A DNA stretch of 64,000 bases from Lichenicoccus sp964246745 (GCA_964246745.1 CAXTRK010000001.1:1-64000), one strand, 5' to 3'; shown: positions 7,908-24,448, numbered from the stretch's first letter. Numbers and translations: made by a program. The notes: generated by a model not told the origin, from the letters alone.

Positions 7908-10034
7908 GTGATACGCCGCCATCGGACCTCGAGACTCTCCGAGGGCCTGCCGCACCCGCTCGGCGCCACCTGGGACGGCCTTGGGGTGAACTTCGCCTTG
8001 TTCTCCGCCCACGCCACCAAGGTCGAGCTTTGCCTGTTCGATCCGTCAGGCGGCAACGAACTCGACCGCATTGAATTGCCCGAATACACCGACGAGGTCT
8101 GGCACGGCTATCTGCCAGACGCTCGCCCCGGCACCATCTACGGCTATCGCGTGCACGGTCCCTACGCTCCCGAGGCGGGCCACCGCTTCAATCCCAACAA
8201 GCTGCTGCTTGATCCGTATGCCTGCGCCCATGTCGGCCAGGTGCGTCACGCACCGGAGATTTTCAGCTACGAGATCGGCCATGATGACGGCGATCTGTCG
8301 TTCGATACACGCGACAGCGCCCGTTTCATGCCGAAATGCCGGGTGATCGATCCGGCCTTCACCTGGGGTCAGGACCGCAGGCCCTGTGTGCCGTGGGAGC
8401 GCACGATCCTCTACGAGATGCACGTGCGCGGCGCCACCATCCGCCATCCGGCGATGCCGTTCGGCCTCGGCGGCACTTTCGCCGGCTTGGCGGCCGACGA
8501 AATCGTGAGCCATATCAGGGATCTCGGCGTCACCTCGGTCGAATTGCTGCCGATCCACTTCTTCGCCGACGAAGACCACCTGGGCGCGCACGGGCTCATC
8601 AACTACTGGGGCTACAACTCGCTCGGCTTCTTTGCGCCCGACGAGCGCTACGCCACCGGCAACGGCAGCACGGTCGCGGAATTCAAGGCGATGGTGGCTC
8701 GGCTGCACGATGCCGGCATCGAGGTCATCCTCGACGTGGTCTATAATCACACCGCAGAAGGCAACGAGCTTGGCCCGGCTCTGTCCTTCAAGGGCATCGA
8801 CAACGCCTCCTACTACCGGCTGATCCCCGGCGGAGAGCGCTATTACATCAACGATACCGGCACCGGTAACACGCTCAACCTGAGCCATCCGCGCGTGCTG
8901 CAGATGGTGACCGACAGCCTGCGCTACTGGGTGACGGAAATGCACGTCGACGGCTTCCGCTTCGATCTCGCCACCATTCTCGGCCGCGAGAGCTACGGCT
9001 TCGACGAGGGCGGCGGCTTTCTCGATTCCTGCCGTCAGGATCCGGTGCTGTCAGGCGTGAAGCTGATCGCCGAGCCATGGGATCTCGGTCCCGGCGGCTA
9101 TCAGGTCGGCGGCTTCCCGCCCGGTTGGGCGGAATGGAACGACCGCTATCGCGACACCGTGCGGGCGTTCTGGAAGGGCGAATCGTCCGCAGGCGAGCTC
9201 GCGCGCCGTCTGTGCGCGTCGGCCGACAAGTTCAACCGGCGCGGACGCAGGCCATGGTCGAGCGTCAATTTCGTCACCGCCCATGACGGCTTCACGCTCT
9301 ACGATCTCACCGCCTACAACGACAAGCACAATGAAGCCAACGGCGAGGGCAACCGCGACGGCACCAGCAACAACAGTTCCTGGAACTGCGGCGTCGAAGG
9401 CGAGACCGACGACACGACGGTGTTGGCGCTTCGCGAACGGCAGATGCGCAACATGATGGCGACGCTGCTGATGAGCCAGGGCACGCCGATGATCCTGGCC
9501 GGCGACGAGTTCGCGCGCACGCAGCAGGGCAACAACAATGCCTACTGCCAGGATAACGAGATCTCCTGGGTCGACTGGAGCCGCCTCGCCGAGCACCAGA
9601 CCATGTTCCAGTTCACCAGACGATTGATCCAGCTTCGCGAGGAGTACCCGATCCTGCGCCGGCAGCGCTTCATGACCGGAGATTGGGACGAGGATCTGGA
9701 GGTGCGCGACGTGACCTGGATCAATAGCGCCGGCGAGGAGATGCAGCAGGCCGACTGGCGCGAGAGTGGCGCGCGCTGTTTCGGCATGCTGATGGACGGC
9801 CGCGCCAAGGTCAGCGGCATCAGGAGGCCGGGAACCGACGCCACGCTGCTGATGGTGCTGAACGGATTCCACGGCGTTGTGGAGTTTGTCATGCCGCCGT
9901 GCAGCGGGGGCATGCATTGGCAGTTGCTGCTCGATACCAACCGCCCGGCAATGACCTCCGGACGCGCCTACGGCATCGGCAACAGTTGCGACATCACCGG
10001 ACGCTCGCTGATGCTGTTCCGGCTGGCGAGCTGA
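7908..10034 (+). CDS. glgX: Glycogen debranching enzyme GlgX (GH13)
   Basis: GlgX hydrolyses alpha-1,6 branches of phosphorylase-limited glycogen in the cytoplasm. The 708-residue protein has an N-terminal CBM48-like domain (GLPHPLGATWDGLGVNFALF) and a GH13 barrel with YEMHVRG, DVVYNHTAEG, the nucleophile Asp353 (DGFRFDLA), acid/base Glu389 (IAEPWD) and Asp460 (TAHDGFT), plus the GlgX-type NxxxWNCGVEGET region. The GTG at 7908 is the start that gives the usual N-terminus. No other glycogen genes are within the window, which is unusual because glgX often sits with glgA/B/C/P. It converges on the RES toxin gene, 7 bases apart. Confidence 0.95.
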   Translation: MIRRHRTSRLSEGLPHPLGATWDGLGVNFALFSAHATKVELCLFDPSGGNELDRIELPEYTDEVWHGYLPDARPGTIYGYRVHGPYAPEAGHRFNPNKLLLDPYACAHVGQVRHAPEIFSYEIGHDDGDLSFDTRDSARFMPKCRVIDPAFTWGQDRRPCVPWERTILYEMHVRGATIRHPAMPFGLGGTFAGLAADEIVSHIRDLGVTSVELLPIHFFADEDHLGAHGLINYWGYNSLGFFAPDERYATGNGSTVAEFKAMVARLHDAGIEVILDVVYNHTAEGNELGPALSFKGIDNASYYRLIPGGERYYINDTGTGNTLNLSHPRVLQMVTDSLRYWVTEMHVDGFRFDLATILGRESYGFDEGGGFLDSCRQDPVLSGVKLIAEPWDLGPGGYQVGGFPPGWAEWNDRYRDTVRAFWKGESSAGELARRLCASADKFNRRGRRPWSSVNFVTAHDGFTLYDLTAYNDKHNEANGEGNRDGTSNNSSWNCGVEGETDDTTVLALRERQMRNMMATLLMSQGTPMILAGDEFARTQQGNNNAYCQDNEISWVDWSRLAEHQTMFQFTRRLIQLREEYPILRRQRFMTGDWDEDLEVRDVTWINSAGEEMQQADWRESGARCFGMLMDGRAKVSGIRRPGTDATLLMVLNGFHGVVEFVMPPCSGGMHWQLLLDTNRPAMTSGRAYGIGNSCDITGRSLMLFRLAS

Positions 10035-10041
10035 ACGAAGC

Positions 10042-10758
10042 TCAACTTGCGAACTGGTACGGCACCCATTCGCGCGAGCCGTGTTCGAACCAGTCGGTCA
10101 TGCGCGCGCCATCCCAACGGTAGCGGAGTTGGCGAGACTGCAGCACCGGGAGCGATATGCAGTCGGGCCAGAACAGCCCGGCGGCCAGACCCTCCTGGTA
10201 ACGCACGCTGGGATAGAGCACGCCGTCGGCACCCGCGTCGCGCACCCGGCGGCCGAGCGCCTGACCGGGCGTCCAGTCTTCCGGAGCCAGGCATCCCTCA
10301 GGGTCGGCCTTGCGCAGGTCGTGCACGGCGCCGCCGACACGGCAGGTCAGTTCCCGGAAGTCCGCATCCGCAGCGGGCTCGCCGGTGGCGGCCATGAAGC
10401 GCTGGAAATGGAACGCCGTCTCCGCCAGGGCCACTTCAAAGCGGTCGCCGCAGTACCAGACTCCGAACCCGCCATCCGAGAACCGGCTTGGCCGCTCACG
10501 CGAGACATGGGTGAAGGCGCCCATGACCGTCGACGCGGTCGCCCCCGCGACCCGGCGGCTTACCGGCACCAGGGCGAGATTGCCGATTTCATCATGGATG
10601 CGCGGGTTGGTGCGCGCCTCGGCTCTCGCGATCAGCTCCCAGTCGGCCGGATCGGCAATGTCCTCGAACAGATGCACCGGTGGATAGACAGTGCGGATGA
10701 TGCGGTGCGACTGCTTCCAGCGCAGACGGGTGGTGAGGCCGGCCGCTTCTGTGTTCAC
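10042..10758 (-). CDS. RES-domain toxin (NAD+-degrading type)
   Basis: RES toxins deplete cellular NAD+ by phosphorolysis or glycohydrolysis. The 238-residue protein has the expected conserved residues: Arg92 in SRFSDGG, Tyr102 in FGVWYCGD and Glu113 in ALAETAFHF, followed by the C-terminal part with YPSVRYQEGLAAGLFWPDC. The GTG start at 10758 overlaps the antitoxin stop by four bases (GTGA), which is typical of a coupled toxin-antitoxin operon with the antitoxin first. The pair is known as RES-Xre, ParST or MbcTA. Intact motifs suggest it is functional. Confidence 0.9.
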   Translation of the reverse strand: MNTEAAGLTTRLRWKQSHRIIRTVYPPVHLFEDIADPADWELIARAEARTNPRIHDEIGNLALVPVSRRVAGATASTVMGAFTHVSRERPSRFSDGGFGVWYCGDRFEVALAETAFHFQRFMAATGEPAADADFRELTCRVGGAVHDLRKADPEGCLAPEDWTPGQALGRRVRDAGADGVLYPSVRYQEGLAAGLFWPDCISLPVLQSRQLRYRWDGARMTDWFEHGSREWVPYQFAS

Positions 10759-11180
10759 CAGCCGGCCCGCTCGGAATCGAGATAGGCGCGCATCGCCGAG
10801 AGGTCGGACTGGGCGCCTTGGAGCATGCGGTCCAGCGCCGAGCGGCCGCCAAAGGCGGCGTTGGGCTTGCGCACCCAGTCATAGCCGCGTTGCGGTTCGG
10901 CGAACATGTAGCGCAGCGCCTTGTGGATCCCCATCAAGTCGCCGAGTCTGAAGATGGTGTCGACCGGAATGGAGGCGATCTCGCCGGCTTTCCAGCGCTG
11001 GAAGGTGCGCTCGCTCGGCGAGCCGAGCAGGCGGCGGGATTGCGTGCCATCAAGCTGCCAGCGCACGAACAGGTTGAAAGCCGCGCGCAGCATCGCCGCG
11101 GCTTCCTGCTGGGTCACCTCTCCGCGGTTCGGGCCGGTTCCGTCCGGCGCATCCAGGCGGGCGAAGGCGGGTGTTGACAT
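10755..11180 (-). CDS. Xre/MbcA/ParS-type antitoxin
   Basis: The 141-residue product pairs an Xre-like N-terminal DNA-binding region (SERTFQRWKAGEIASIPVDT contains the recognition helix) with the C-terminal MbcA/ParS toxin-binding domain, recognisable by KPNAAFGGRSALDRML near the end. It neutralises the downstream RES toxin and should repress its own promoter. I chose the ATG at 11180 because AAGGAG lies 10 bases upstream; a longer frame reaches back to 11261 but has no such site. It is the first gene of a two-gene minus-strand operon divergent from rmuC. Confidence 0.88.
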   Translation of the reverse strand: MSTPAFARLDAPDGTGPNRGEVTQQEAAAMLRAAFNLFVRWQLDGTQSRRLLGSPSERTFQRWKAGEIASIPVDTIFRLGDLMGIHKALRYMFAEPQRGYDWVRKPNAAFGGRSALDRMLQGAQSDLSAMRAYLDSERAGW

Positions 11181-11206
11181 CAGGGGATTGCTCCTTATGC
11201 GCAAAA

Positions 11207-11261
11207 GCGATACACCATCTGCCAAATGACAGCAAATCACGATAAAGTTGCCATAAGGCAA
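11207..11261 (-). promoter_or_regulatory. Predicted promoter and operator of the RES/Xre operon
   Basis: Reading the minus strand, TTGCTG (11235-11230) and TATCGC (11212-11207) are 17 bases apart, a sigma-70-like pair 26 bases before the antitoxin start. Just upstream, TTGCC-ATAA-GGCAA (plus strand 11248-11261) is a perfect 5-base inverted repeat suited to an Xre dimer. It also lies 14 bases from the rmuC start, so the antitoxin could affect rmuC. Confidence 0.45.
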
Positions 11262-11275
11262 AACGCGGCGGCGTC

Positions 11276-12556
11276 GTGACCCTGCTGCTTGCCGTGGCCG
11301 CGATTGCGTCGCTGGCGTCGCTGGCGGTCTCGATCCTGGTGCTCAGCGCGTTGCGCCGTGCATCGCGGGGCGATCACGGCGAGCTGCTGCACCGTCTGGG
11401 CGTCATGGTCGAGCGCGACCAGGCGGCGCGGGCTGGGGAGGCGGAGACGGGGCGGGCGCGAATGGCCGAGTTCGAGCGCGTGGTGATCGGCCGCATCGAG
11501 CAGAACCGGCATGATATGAGCGAGCGGCTCGGCACGCTGACCACGACCATCGCCCGCGAACAGGGGGAGTCGCGCCTGGCGCTCGCGACCGCATTGCGTG
11601 AGATGTCAGAGCAATCGGCGTTGCGTCTGAACGCGATCCAGGCATCGGTCGGCGAGCAGCTTCACGCCGCCGTCGAGACGCAGATGCAGAACAGCTTCCA
11701 GCGTGTGCTGGAGCAGTTCAGCGCGGTGCAGAAAGCGATGGGCGAGGTGAGTGCGATGACGGCGCAGATCGGCGACCTCAAACGGCTGTTCTCCAACGTC
11801 AAGACCCGTGGCGGCTGGGGGGAGGCGCAGCTTCGCGCGATCCTCGACGACGTGCTGCCGAGCGGCGCCTACGAGAGCAACTGCCGCTTGAACGCGGCCA
11901 GCGGCGAGCTGGTCGAGTTCGCGGTGCGCATGCCGGTCCGCATGCTCGTCAGTCCCGGGAGCCCCGATCAGCAGCGCCCGTTGCTGGCGATCGACTCGAA
12001 GTTTCCGACGGAGTCTTACGAGCGTCTGCTGTCCGCGGTCGAGCGGGTTGACCCTGAGGCGGAGCGCACCGCCCGCCGCGCGCTCGAGATGTCCGTCCGC
12101 CTGGAGGCGAGAAAGATCGCGGCCAAATATATTGTGCCGCCAGTGACGGTGGAGTTCGCCGTGCTCTATCTGCCGACTGACGGGCTCTACGCCGAGATCG
12201 CCCGTATTCCGGGCTTGATCGATGAAGTCGGACGCATGCAGCGCGTGCTGGTGATGGGGCCGAGCCTGATACCGGCGCTGCTGCGCACCATCCATCTCGG
12301 CTACGTCACCCTGGCGCTGGAGGAAAAGACCGAGATCATCAGCCAGTTGCTCGGCGCCACGCGGCAGGAGATGCTGAAGATGGACGGCGTTCTGGAGCGG
12401 CTGGGACGCAACGCCTCGGCGATGTCGAGTTCCATCGAGGAGGCGCGGCGGCGGACACGGGTCGTTGCCCGCAAGCTGCGCGGCATCGAGGTTCCCGACC
12501 CGGACGTCGGCGCGGCGTTGCTTGATCTGGCCGACCGGCCTGATGACGACCTCTAG
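11276..12556 (+). CDS. rmuC: DNA recombination protein RmuC
   Basis: RmuC is a predicted PD-(D/E)XK-like nuclease thought to limit inversions at short repeats. The 426-residue protein has an N-terminal membrane segment (about residues 2-26), a long coiled-coil region (residues about 50-180), and the conserved RmuC core from about 185 (TRGGWGEAQLRAILDDVLP), including LLAIDSKFPTESY, KIAAKYIVPP, EFAVLYLPTDGLYAE and LMGPSLIPALLRTI-like segments. The GTG at 11276 gives the full membrane segment. It is divergent from the antitoxin gene. Confidence 0.93.
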   Translation: MTLLLAVAAIASLASLAVSILVLSALRRASRGDHGELLHRLGVMVERDQAARAGEAETGRARMAEFERVVIGRIEQNRHDMSERLGTLTTTIAREQGESRLALATALREMSEQSALRLNAIQASVGEQLHAAVETQMQNSFQRVLEQFSAVQKAMGEVSAMTAQIGDLKRLFSNVKTRGGWGEAQLRAILDDVLPSGAYESNCRLNAASGELVEFAVRMPVRMLVSPGSPDQQRPLLAIDSKFPTESYERLLSAVERVDPEAERTARRALEMSVRLEARKIAAKYIVPPVTVEFAVLYLPTDGLYAEIARIPGLIDEVGRMQRVLVMGPSLIPALLRTIHLGYVTLALEEKTEIISQLLGATRQEMLKMDGVLERLGRNASAMSSSIEEARRRTRVVARKLRGIEVPDPDVGAALLDLADRPDDDL

Positions 12557-12578
12557 TCAATGAACCCGGGAGTAAGCC

Positions 12579-13076
12579 ATGCCGATGACGCTTGATGGAT
12601 CGTGCCGCTGCGGGGCTGTGCGTTTTTCTTGCACGAGCCACACGCCGGTTCCGTATCAGCGCTGCTATTGCTCGATCTGCCGCAAGACCGGCGGCGGCGG
12701 CGGTTATGCGATCAATCTCGGCGCCAACACCGAGGGCATGCAGGTGCATGACCCGCAACGCGCCATCCGGATTTTCCACGCCGAAATCCGCGAGGAGGAT
12801 GGCAACTGCCGACGCTCCACCGCGGAGCGGCACGCCTGCTCGCACTGCGCCACCGCGTTGTGGCTGTTCTCTCCGGAATGGCCCGAACTGATCCATCCAT
12901 TTGCGTCGGCGATCGACAGCGCGCTGCCAGCGCCCCCCGCTTCGGTGCATCTGATGCTGCGCTTCAAGCCGGCTTGGGTGGTGCCGCAGGTCGGCCCGGA
13001 CGATGCCTGCTTTGATCTTTATCCCGAGCAGTCGATCGAGCAATGGCACCGCGCGCGCGGATTATGGGTCGCCTGA
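12579..13076 (+). CDS. GFA-family (Mss4-fold) zinc protein
   Basis: The 165-residue protein has the GFA/CENP-V arrangement of zinc-binding cysteines: CRCGAVRF near residue 9, RCYCSICRKTGGGGG near residue 29 and HACSHCATALW near residue 86. The family is named after glutathione-dependent formaldehyde-activating enzyme, though most members have no proven activity. ATG codons at 12579 and 12585 are both possible starts. It follows rmuC by 22 bases and could be co-transcribed with it. It lies immediately upstream of rplK, where secE-nusG usually sit. Confidence 0.88.
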   Translation: MPMTLDGSCRCGAVRFSCTSHTPVPYQRCYCSICRKTGGGGGYAINLGANTEGMQVHDPQRAIRIFHAEIREEDGNCRRSTAERHACSHCATALWLFSPEWPELIHPFASAIDSALPAPPASVHLMLRFKPAWVVPQVGPDDACFDLYPEQSIEQWHRARGLWVA

Positions 13077-13090
13077 TCGCGCATGCGGGC

Positions 13091-13119
13091 TTGACAGCGT
13101 CATCCTTGCGGAGCTAGAC
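13091..13119 (+). promoter_or_regulatory. Predicted promoter of the rplK operon
   Basis: A perfect -35 TTGACA (13091-13096) is followed after exactly 17 bases by CTAGAC (13114-13119). Initiation would fall near 13126, about 97 bases before rplK. This would give the ribosomal/RNA polymerase operon its own promoter independent of the GFA gene. Confidence 0.6.
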
Positions 13120-13222
13120 GCCCGCCTCTTACGGAACGCGGGAGACCCTTTTGCTCGTCGCCCCCTGGCGCTGGGCATGGTCGCATGAACCGCGGTCCTG
13201 ACGCCACGAAAGGGCGCTGGAT

Positions 13223-13657
13223 ATGGCAAAGAAAATTGTCGGCACCATCAAGCTGCAGATACCGGCGGGCAAGGCCAACCCGTCGCCGCCGGTGGGTCCG
13301 GCACTCGGCCAGCGCGGTCTGAACATCATGCAGTTCTGCAAGGAGTTCAACGCCGCGACCCAGGGCATCGAGCCCGGCACGCCGACTCCGGTGGTGATCA
13401 CCGCGTTCGGCGACCGCACCTTCAGCTTCATTCTCAAGACTCCGCCCAACAGCTATTTCCTGCTCAGGGCCGCCAAGGTCGCCAAGGGCAGCGCCACGGT
13501 CGGCAAGGGCGCTGCGGCGGGACGGGTGACGACCGCGCAACTGCGTGAGATCGCGCTTGAGAAGATGAAGGACATGAACGCCAACGACGTGGAAGGCGCG
13601 ATGCGCATGCTGGCGGGCTCGGCGCGTTCGATGGGTCTCACCGTGGTGGAGGGCTGA
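13223..13657 (+). CDS. rplK: 50S ribosomal protein L11
   Basis: L11 binds the GTPase-associated region of 23S rRNA and is needed for the stringent response. The 144-residue sequence shows the N-terminal proline-rich segment GKANPSPPVGPALGQRGLNI, the linker and the C-terminal rRNA-binding domain ending in ARSMGLTVVEG. It opens the operon rplK-rplA-rplJ-rplL-rpoB-rpoC and is separated from rplA by 3 bases. Confidence 0.98.
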   Translation: MAKKIVGTIKLQIPAGKANPSPPVGPALGQRGLNIMQFCKEFNAATQGIEPGTPTPVVITAFGDRTFSFILKTPPNSYFLLRAAKVAKGSATVGKGAAAGRVTTAQLREIALEKMKDMNANDVEGAMRMLAGSARSMGLTVVEG

Positions 13658-13660
13658 GTC

Positions 13661-14353
13661 ATGCCGATCAGCAAACGCCTCAAGGCGGCCAGCGCCGAGG
13701 TCAGCGGCAACCGGATTTATGCGCTTGACGAGGCGATCCGTCTGGTCAAGGGCAACGCCACGGCGAAGTTCGACGAGACGGTCGAGATCTCGCTCGGCCT
13801 CGGCATCGATCCGCGTCACGCCGACCAGATGGTGCGCGGGCTGCTCAGCCTGCCGAACGGCACCGGCAAGGTGCTTCGCGTCGGCGTGTTCGCACGCAGC
13901 GCCAAGGCGGAGGAGGCGCTGGCGGCTGGCGCCGACGTGGTGGGCGCCGAGGACCTGGCCGAGCGCGTGCAGGGTGGCGACATCGCGTTCGACCGCTGCA
14001 TCGCCACTCCGGACATGATGGCGCTGGTTGGCCGGCTTGGAAAAATTCTGGGTCCGCGTGGGCTGATGCCGAACCCGAAGCTCGGCACCGTGACCATGGA
14101 CGTGAAGGGCGCGGTCACCGCGGCCAAATCCGGCCAGGTGGAGTTCCGCGCCGAAAAGGCGGGGATCATCCATGCCGGCGTCGGCAAGGCCTCGTTCGAC
14201 GAGGGCAAGCTCGCCGAGAATATCCGGGCGTTGGTGGATGCGATCCAGAAGGCCAAGCCGACCGGCGCCAAAGGCACCTACCTGCAGAGGGCAGCGCTGT
14301 CCTCGACGATGGGTCCGGGCGTGAAGGTCGACGTCGCCTCGTTCGCGTCCTGA
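13661..14353 (+). CDS. rplA: 50S ribosomal protein L1
   Basis: L1 forms the mobile stalk at the ribosomal E site and in many bacteria represses the rplK-rplA message. The 230-residue length is normal. Diagnostic segments are FDETVEISLGLGIDPRHADQ, the GKILGPRGLMPNPKLGTVT region near residue 127 and the C-terminal TYLQRAALSSTMGPGVKVD. The start lies 3 bases after the rplK stop, so the two genes are co-translated. Confidence 0.98.
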   Translation: MPISKRLKAASAEVSGNRIYALDEAIRLVKGNATAKFDETVEISLGLGIDPRHADQMVRGLLSLPNGTGKVLRVGVFARSAKAEEALAAGADVVGAEDLAERVQGGDIAFDRCIATPDMMALVGRLGKILGPRGLMPNPKLGTVTMDVKGAVTAAKSGQVEFRAEKAGIIHAGVGKASFDEGKLAENIRALVDAIQKAKPTGAKGTYLQRAALSSTMGPGVKVDVASFAS

Positions 14354-14657
14354 AGAATGCACCCCGGCCGCTGCTGCCGGGAATGAGCAGGAGGGCGTCC
14401 GTCCCCGGGCGCCGTTCCGAACCTGTCCTAGACCGCTCGCGGCTTCAGCGATGGAGCCTTAATCGTTCCTGTGAGTGGGAACGGCGCGCGATAGACGGGG
14501 ATGCTCCTGCCGCCCGCGGCATGAGTGGTTCCGTTGCCACCGGACAGGCGAACCGGCTTGCGCAAGGCCTCTTCGGAGCCCCGTGCGTGGGTCACGGGCA
14601 ACCCGGCCCCTCGGCACGCTTGCGGGCGTATGCCGATGGGCCTGATGGAGACGGGAT
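14354..14657 (+). promoter_or_regulatory. rplJ leader, probable L10 autoregulatory RNA
   Basis: This 304-base gap between rplA and rplJ has no convincing gene. It has several potential stems: CGTTCC (14464-14469) with GGAACG (14478-14483), the self-complementary CTTGCGCAAG near 14557, and CCCGTG (14580-14585) with CACGGG (14593-14598). Bacterial rplJ messages commonly carry a leader bound by the L10-L7/L12 complex to repress translation, and the position and structure match that. I could not check against the published leader model. It may also hold a second promoter. Confidence 0.6.
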
Positions 14658-15188
14658 TTGGACCGTACAGAGAAGCGCGATTTTGTTGCCGCCCTGGGCA
14701 CCGTGTTCGCGGAAACGTCGATGGTCGTCGTCACCCGCAATGACGGGCTCTCGGTAGCCGATGCGACGGCGCTGCGTCATCGCATGCGCCAGGCGGGTGC
14801 GACGTTCAAGGTTGCGAAGAACCGGCTGGCCATCCTTGCTTTGGATGGGACCCGATTCGACGGCATCGTGCCGCTGCTGAAAGGACCGATCGCGCTGGCG
14901 TGGGCGGCCGACCCGGTGGCGGTGGCGAAGGTGGCCGTCGAGTTCGCCAAGACCAACGACAAGCTTGTTGTGCTCGGAGGAGCGCTTGGCGCCCAGACGC
15001 TGAATGCGGACGGGATCAAGGCGCTTGCCGATCTGCCTTCGCTCGACGTGCTGCGCGCGCAACTCGTGGGGCTCATCTCCACACCGGCGCGGCGTATCGC
15101 CGGCGTGCTGCAGGCGCCGGCCGGCCAGCTTGCCCGGGTTTTTGGCGCCTATGCCACCAAGGACGAGGCGCAAGCCGAGGCTGCGTAA
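14658..15188 (+). CDS. rplJ: 50S ribosomal protein L10
   Basis: L10 anchors the L7/L12 dimers to the ribosome. The 176-residue protein matches the family from MDRTEKRDFVAALGTVFAET through FKVAKNRLAILAL to the C-terminal helix that binds L12 (PARRIAGVLQAPAGQLARVF). The start is a TTG at 14658, supported by GGAG 7 bases upstream and by the normal N-terminus; no ATG exists nearby in frame. Use of TTG fits a gene whose translation is tightly regulated. Confidence 0.96.
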   Translation: MDRTEKRDFVAALGTVFAETSMVVVTRNDGLSVADATALRHRMRQAGATFKVAKNRLAILALDGTRFDGIVPLLKGPIALAWAADPVAVAKVAVEFAKTNDKLVVLGGALGAQTLNADGIKALADLPSLDVLRAQLVGLISTPARRIAGVLQAPAGQLARVFGAYATKDEAQAEAA

Positions 15189-15256
15189 AAATATCGTGAG
15201 TATCGGGAACCGACACTTGCGCGAACCACCACACTGTCTAGATTGAGGAATTGATC

Positions 15257-15637
15257 ATGGCCGACCTGTCTAAACTTGTTGACGAGCTCTCCACGCTGAC
15301 GGTGCTCGAGGCAGCCGAGTTGTCCAAGCTGCTTGAGGAGAAATGGGGCGTTTCGGCGGCGGCGCCGGTCGCGGTGGCCGCAGGCCCCGTCGGCGGCGGC
15401 GCGGCGGCGGCGCCGGTCGAGGAGCAAACCGAGTTTACGGTGATCCTGAGCAAGATCGGCGACAAGAAGATCAACGTCATCAAGGAGGTCCGCACCATCA
15501 CCGGCCTTGGATTGAAGGAAGCCAAGGATCTGGTCGAGGGCGCGCCGAAGACGGTCAAGGAAGCCGTCAGCAAAGATGACGCCGCGAAGTTCAAGAAGCA
15601 GTTGGAAGAGCAGGGCGCCTCTGTCGATATCAAATAG
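15257..15637 (+). CDS. rplL: 50S ribosomal protein L7/L12
   Basis: L7/L12 forms the ribosomal stalk that recruits translation factors. The 126-residue acidic protein has the N-terminal dimerisation domain (ADLSKLVDELSTLTVLEAAE), an Ala/Gly-rich hinge (about residues 35-55) and the conserved C-terminal domain with GLGLKEAKDLVEGAPK. The ATG at 15257 is preceded by GAGGAA at 15245-15250. It lies 68 bases after rplJ. Confidence 0.98.
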   Translation: MADLSKLVDELSTLTVLEAAELSKLLEEKWGVSAAAPVAVAAGPVGGGAAAAPVEEQTEFTVILSKIGDKKINVIKEVRTITGLGLKEAKDLVEGAPKTVKEAVSKDDAAKFKKQLEEQGASVDIK

Positions 15638-15714
15638 TCATCAGGCCGCCTGGTCCGGAGCCTCGGGGCGCAAAACGGGTCTGCGGCAGACAGTCATTAC
15701 CTAGGTTGGTCATT

Positions 15715-15743
15715 GGGTGGGCGCCGCGCGGCTCCCACCCTTT
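15715..15743 (+). terminator. Hairpin between rplL and rpoB, likely attenuator
   Basis: GGGTGGG (15715-15721) and CCCACCC (15734-15740) form a 7-base GC-rich stem that can be extended inward by GCC/GGC around a GCGC loop, followed by TTT. In other bacteria a partial terminator at this place lowers rpoBC expression relative to rplJL. The 258-base rplL-rpoB gap otherwise holds nothing I recognise. Confidence 0.55.
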
Positions 15744-15895
15744 CGGCCGTGCGGTTGCGTGATGCCGCGACGGTCTTGAATTTGGGTTTCTTAAGGGTCG
15801 GAAGGCTTCGACCGGCGGCGAGTGCAGGGCACATGATGACCTGTCCCACTCGCCCCGTCACCTCCGGGCTCAAGCAGGCGAGGCAGGATCACACG

Positions 15896-20083
<4,188 letters not shown>

Positions 20084-20091
20084 ATTGGGGT

Positions 20092-20131
20092 CTGGGGCTT
20101 CGGCCCCAGCGGGTCCAGGGCGGCGCCCTGG
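20092..20131 (+). promoter_or_regulatory. Two tandem hairpins between rpoB and rpoC
   Basis: CTGGGGC-TTCG-GCCCCAG (20092-20109) is a perfect 7-base stem with a stable UUCG loop. It is followed by CCAGGGC (20115-20121) and GCCCTGG (20125-20131), a second 7-base stem. Both lie in the 82-base rpoB-rpoC gap, with no T-run, so they look like RNA stability or processing elements, or a REP-like repeat, rather than terminators. Confidence 0.5.
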
Positions 20132-20165
20132 CCTATGTCTTTCCCTTTGATGGGGTTGAGCGCGC

Positions 20166-24374
<4,209 letters not shown>

Positions 24375-24393
24375 GCGGCGGGCTGAAAGAGCT

Positions 24394-24432
24394 GGGCCGG
24401 GGGAGGGCGACCTCTCTCGGCCCTTTTCTTTT
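24394..24432 (+). terminator. Rho-independent terminator after rpoC
   Basis: GGGCCG (24394-24399) pairs with CGGCCC (24418-24423) and is followed directly by TTTTCTTTT (24424-24432), 20 bases after the rpoC stop. This is the clearest intrinsic terminator in the window. Confidence 0.8.
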
Positions 24433-24448
24433 CCGAAGGCGGGACGTC

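Noticed and set aside
14383..14757. Open frame across the rplJ leader
   Set aside because: It overlaps rplJ in another frame and has shadow-like composition; the gap is better read as a leader RNA.
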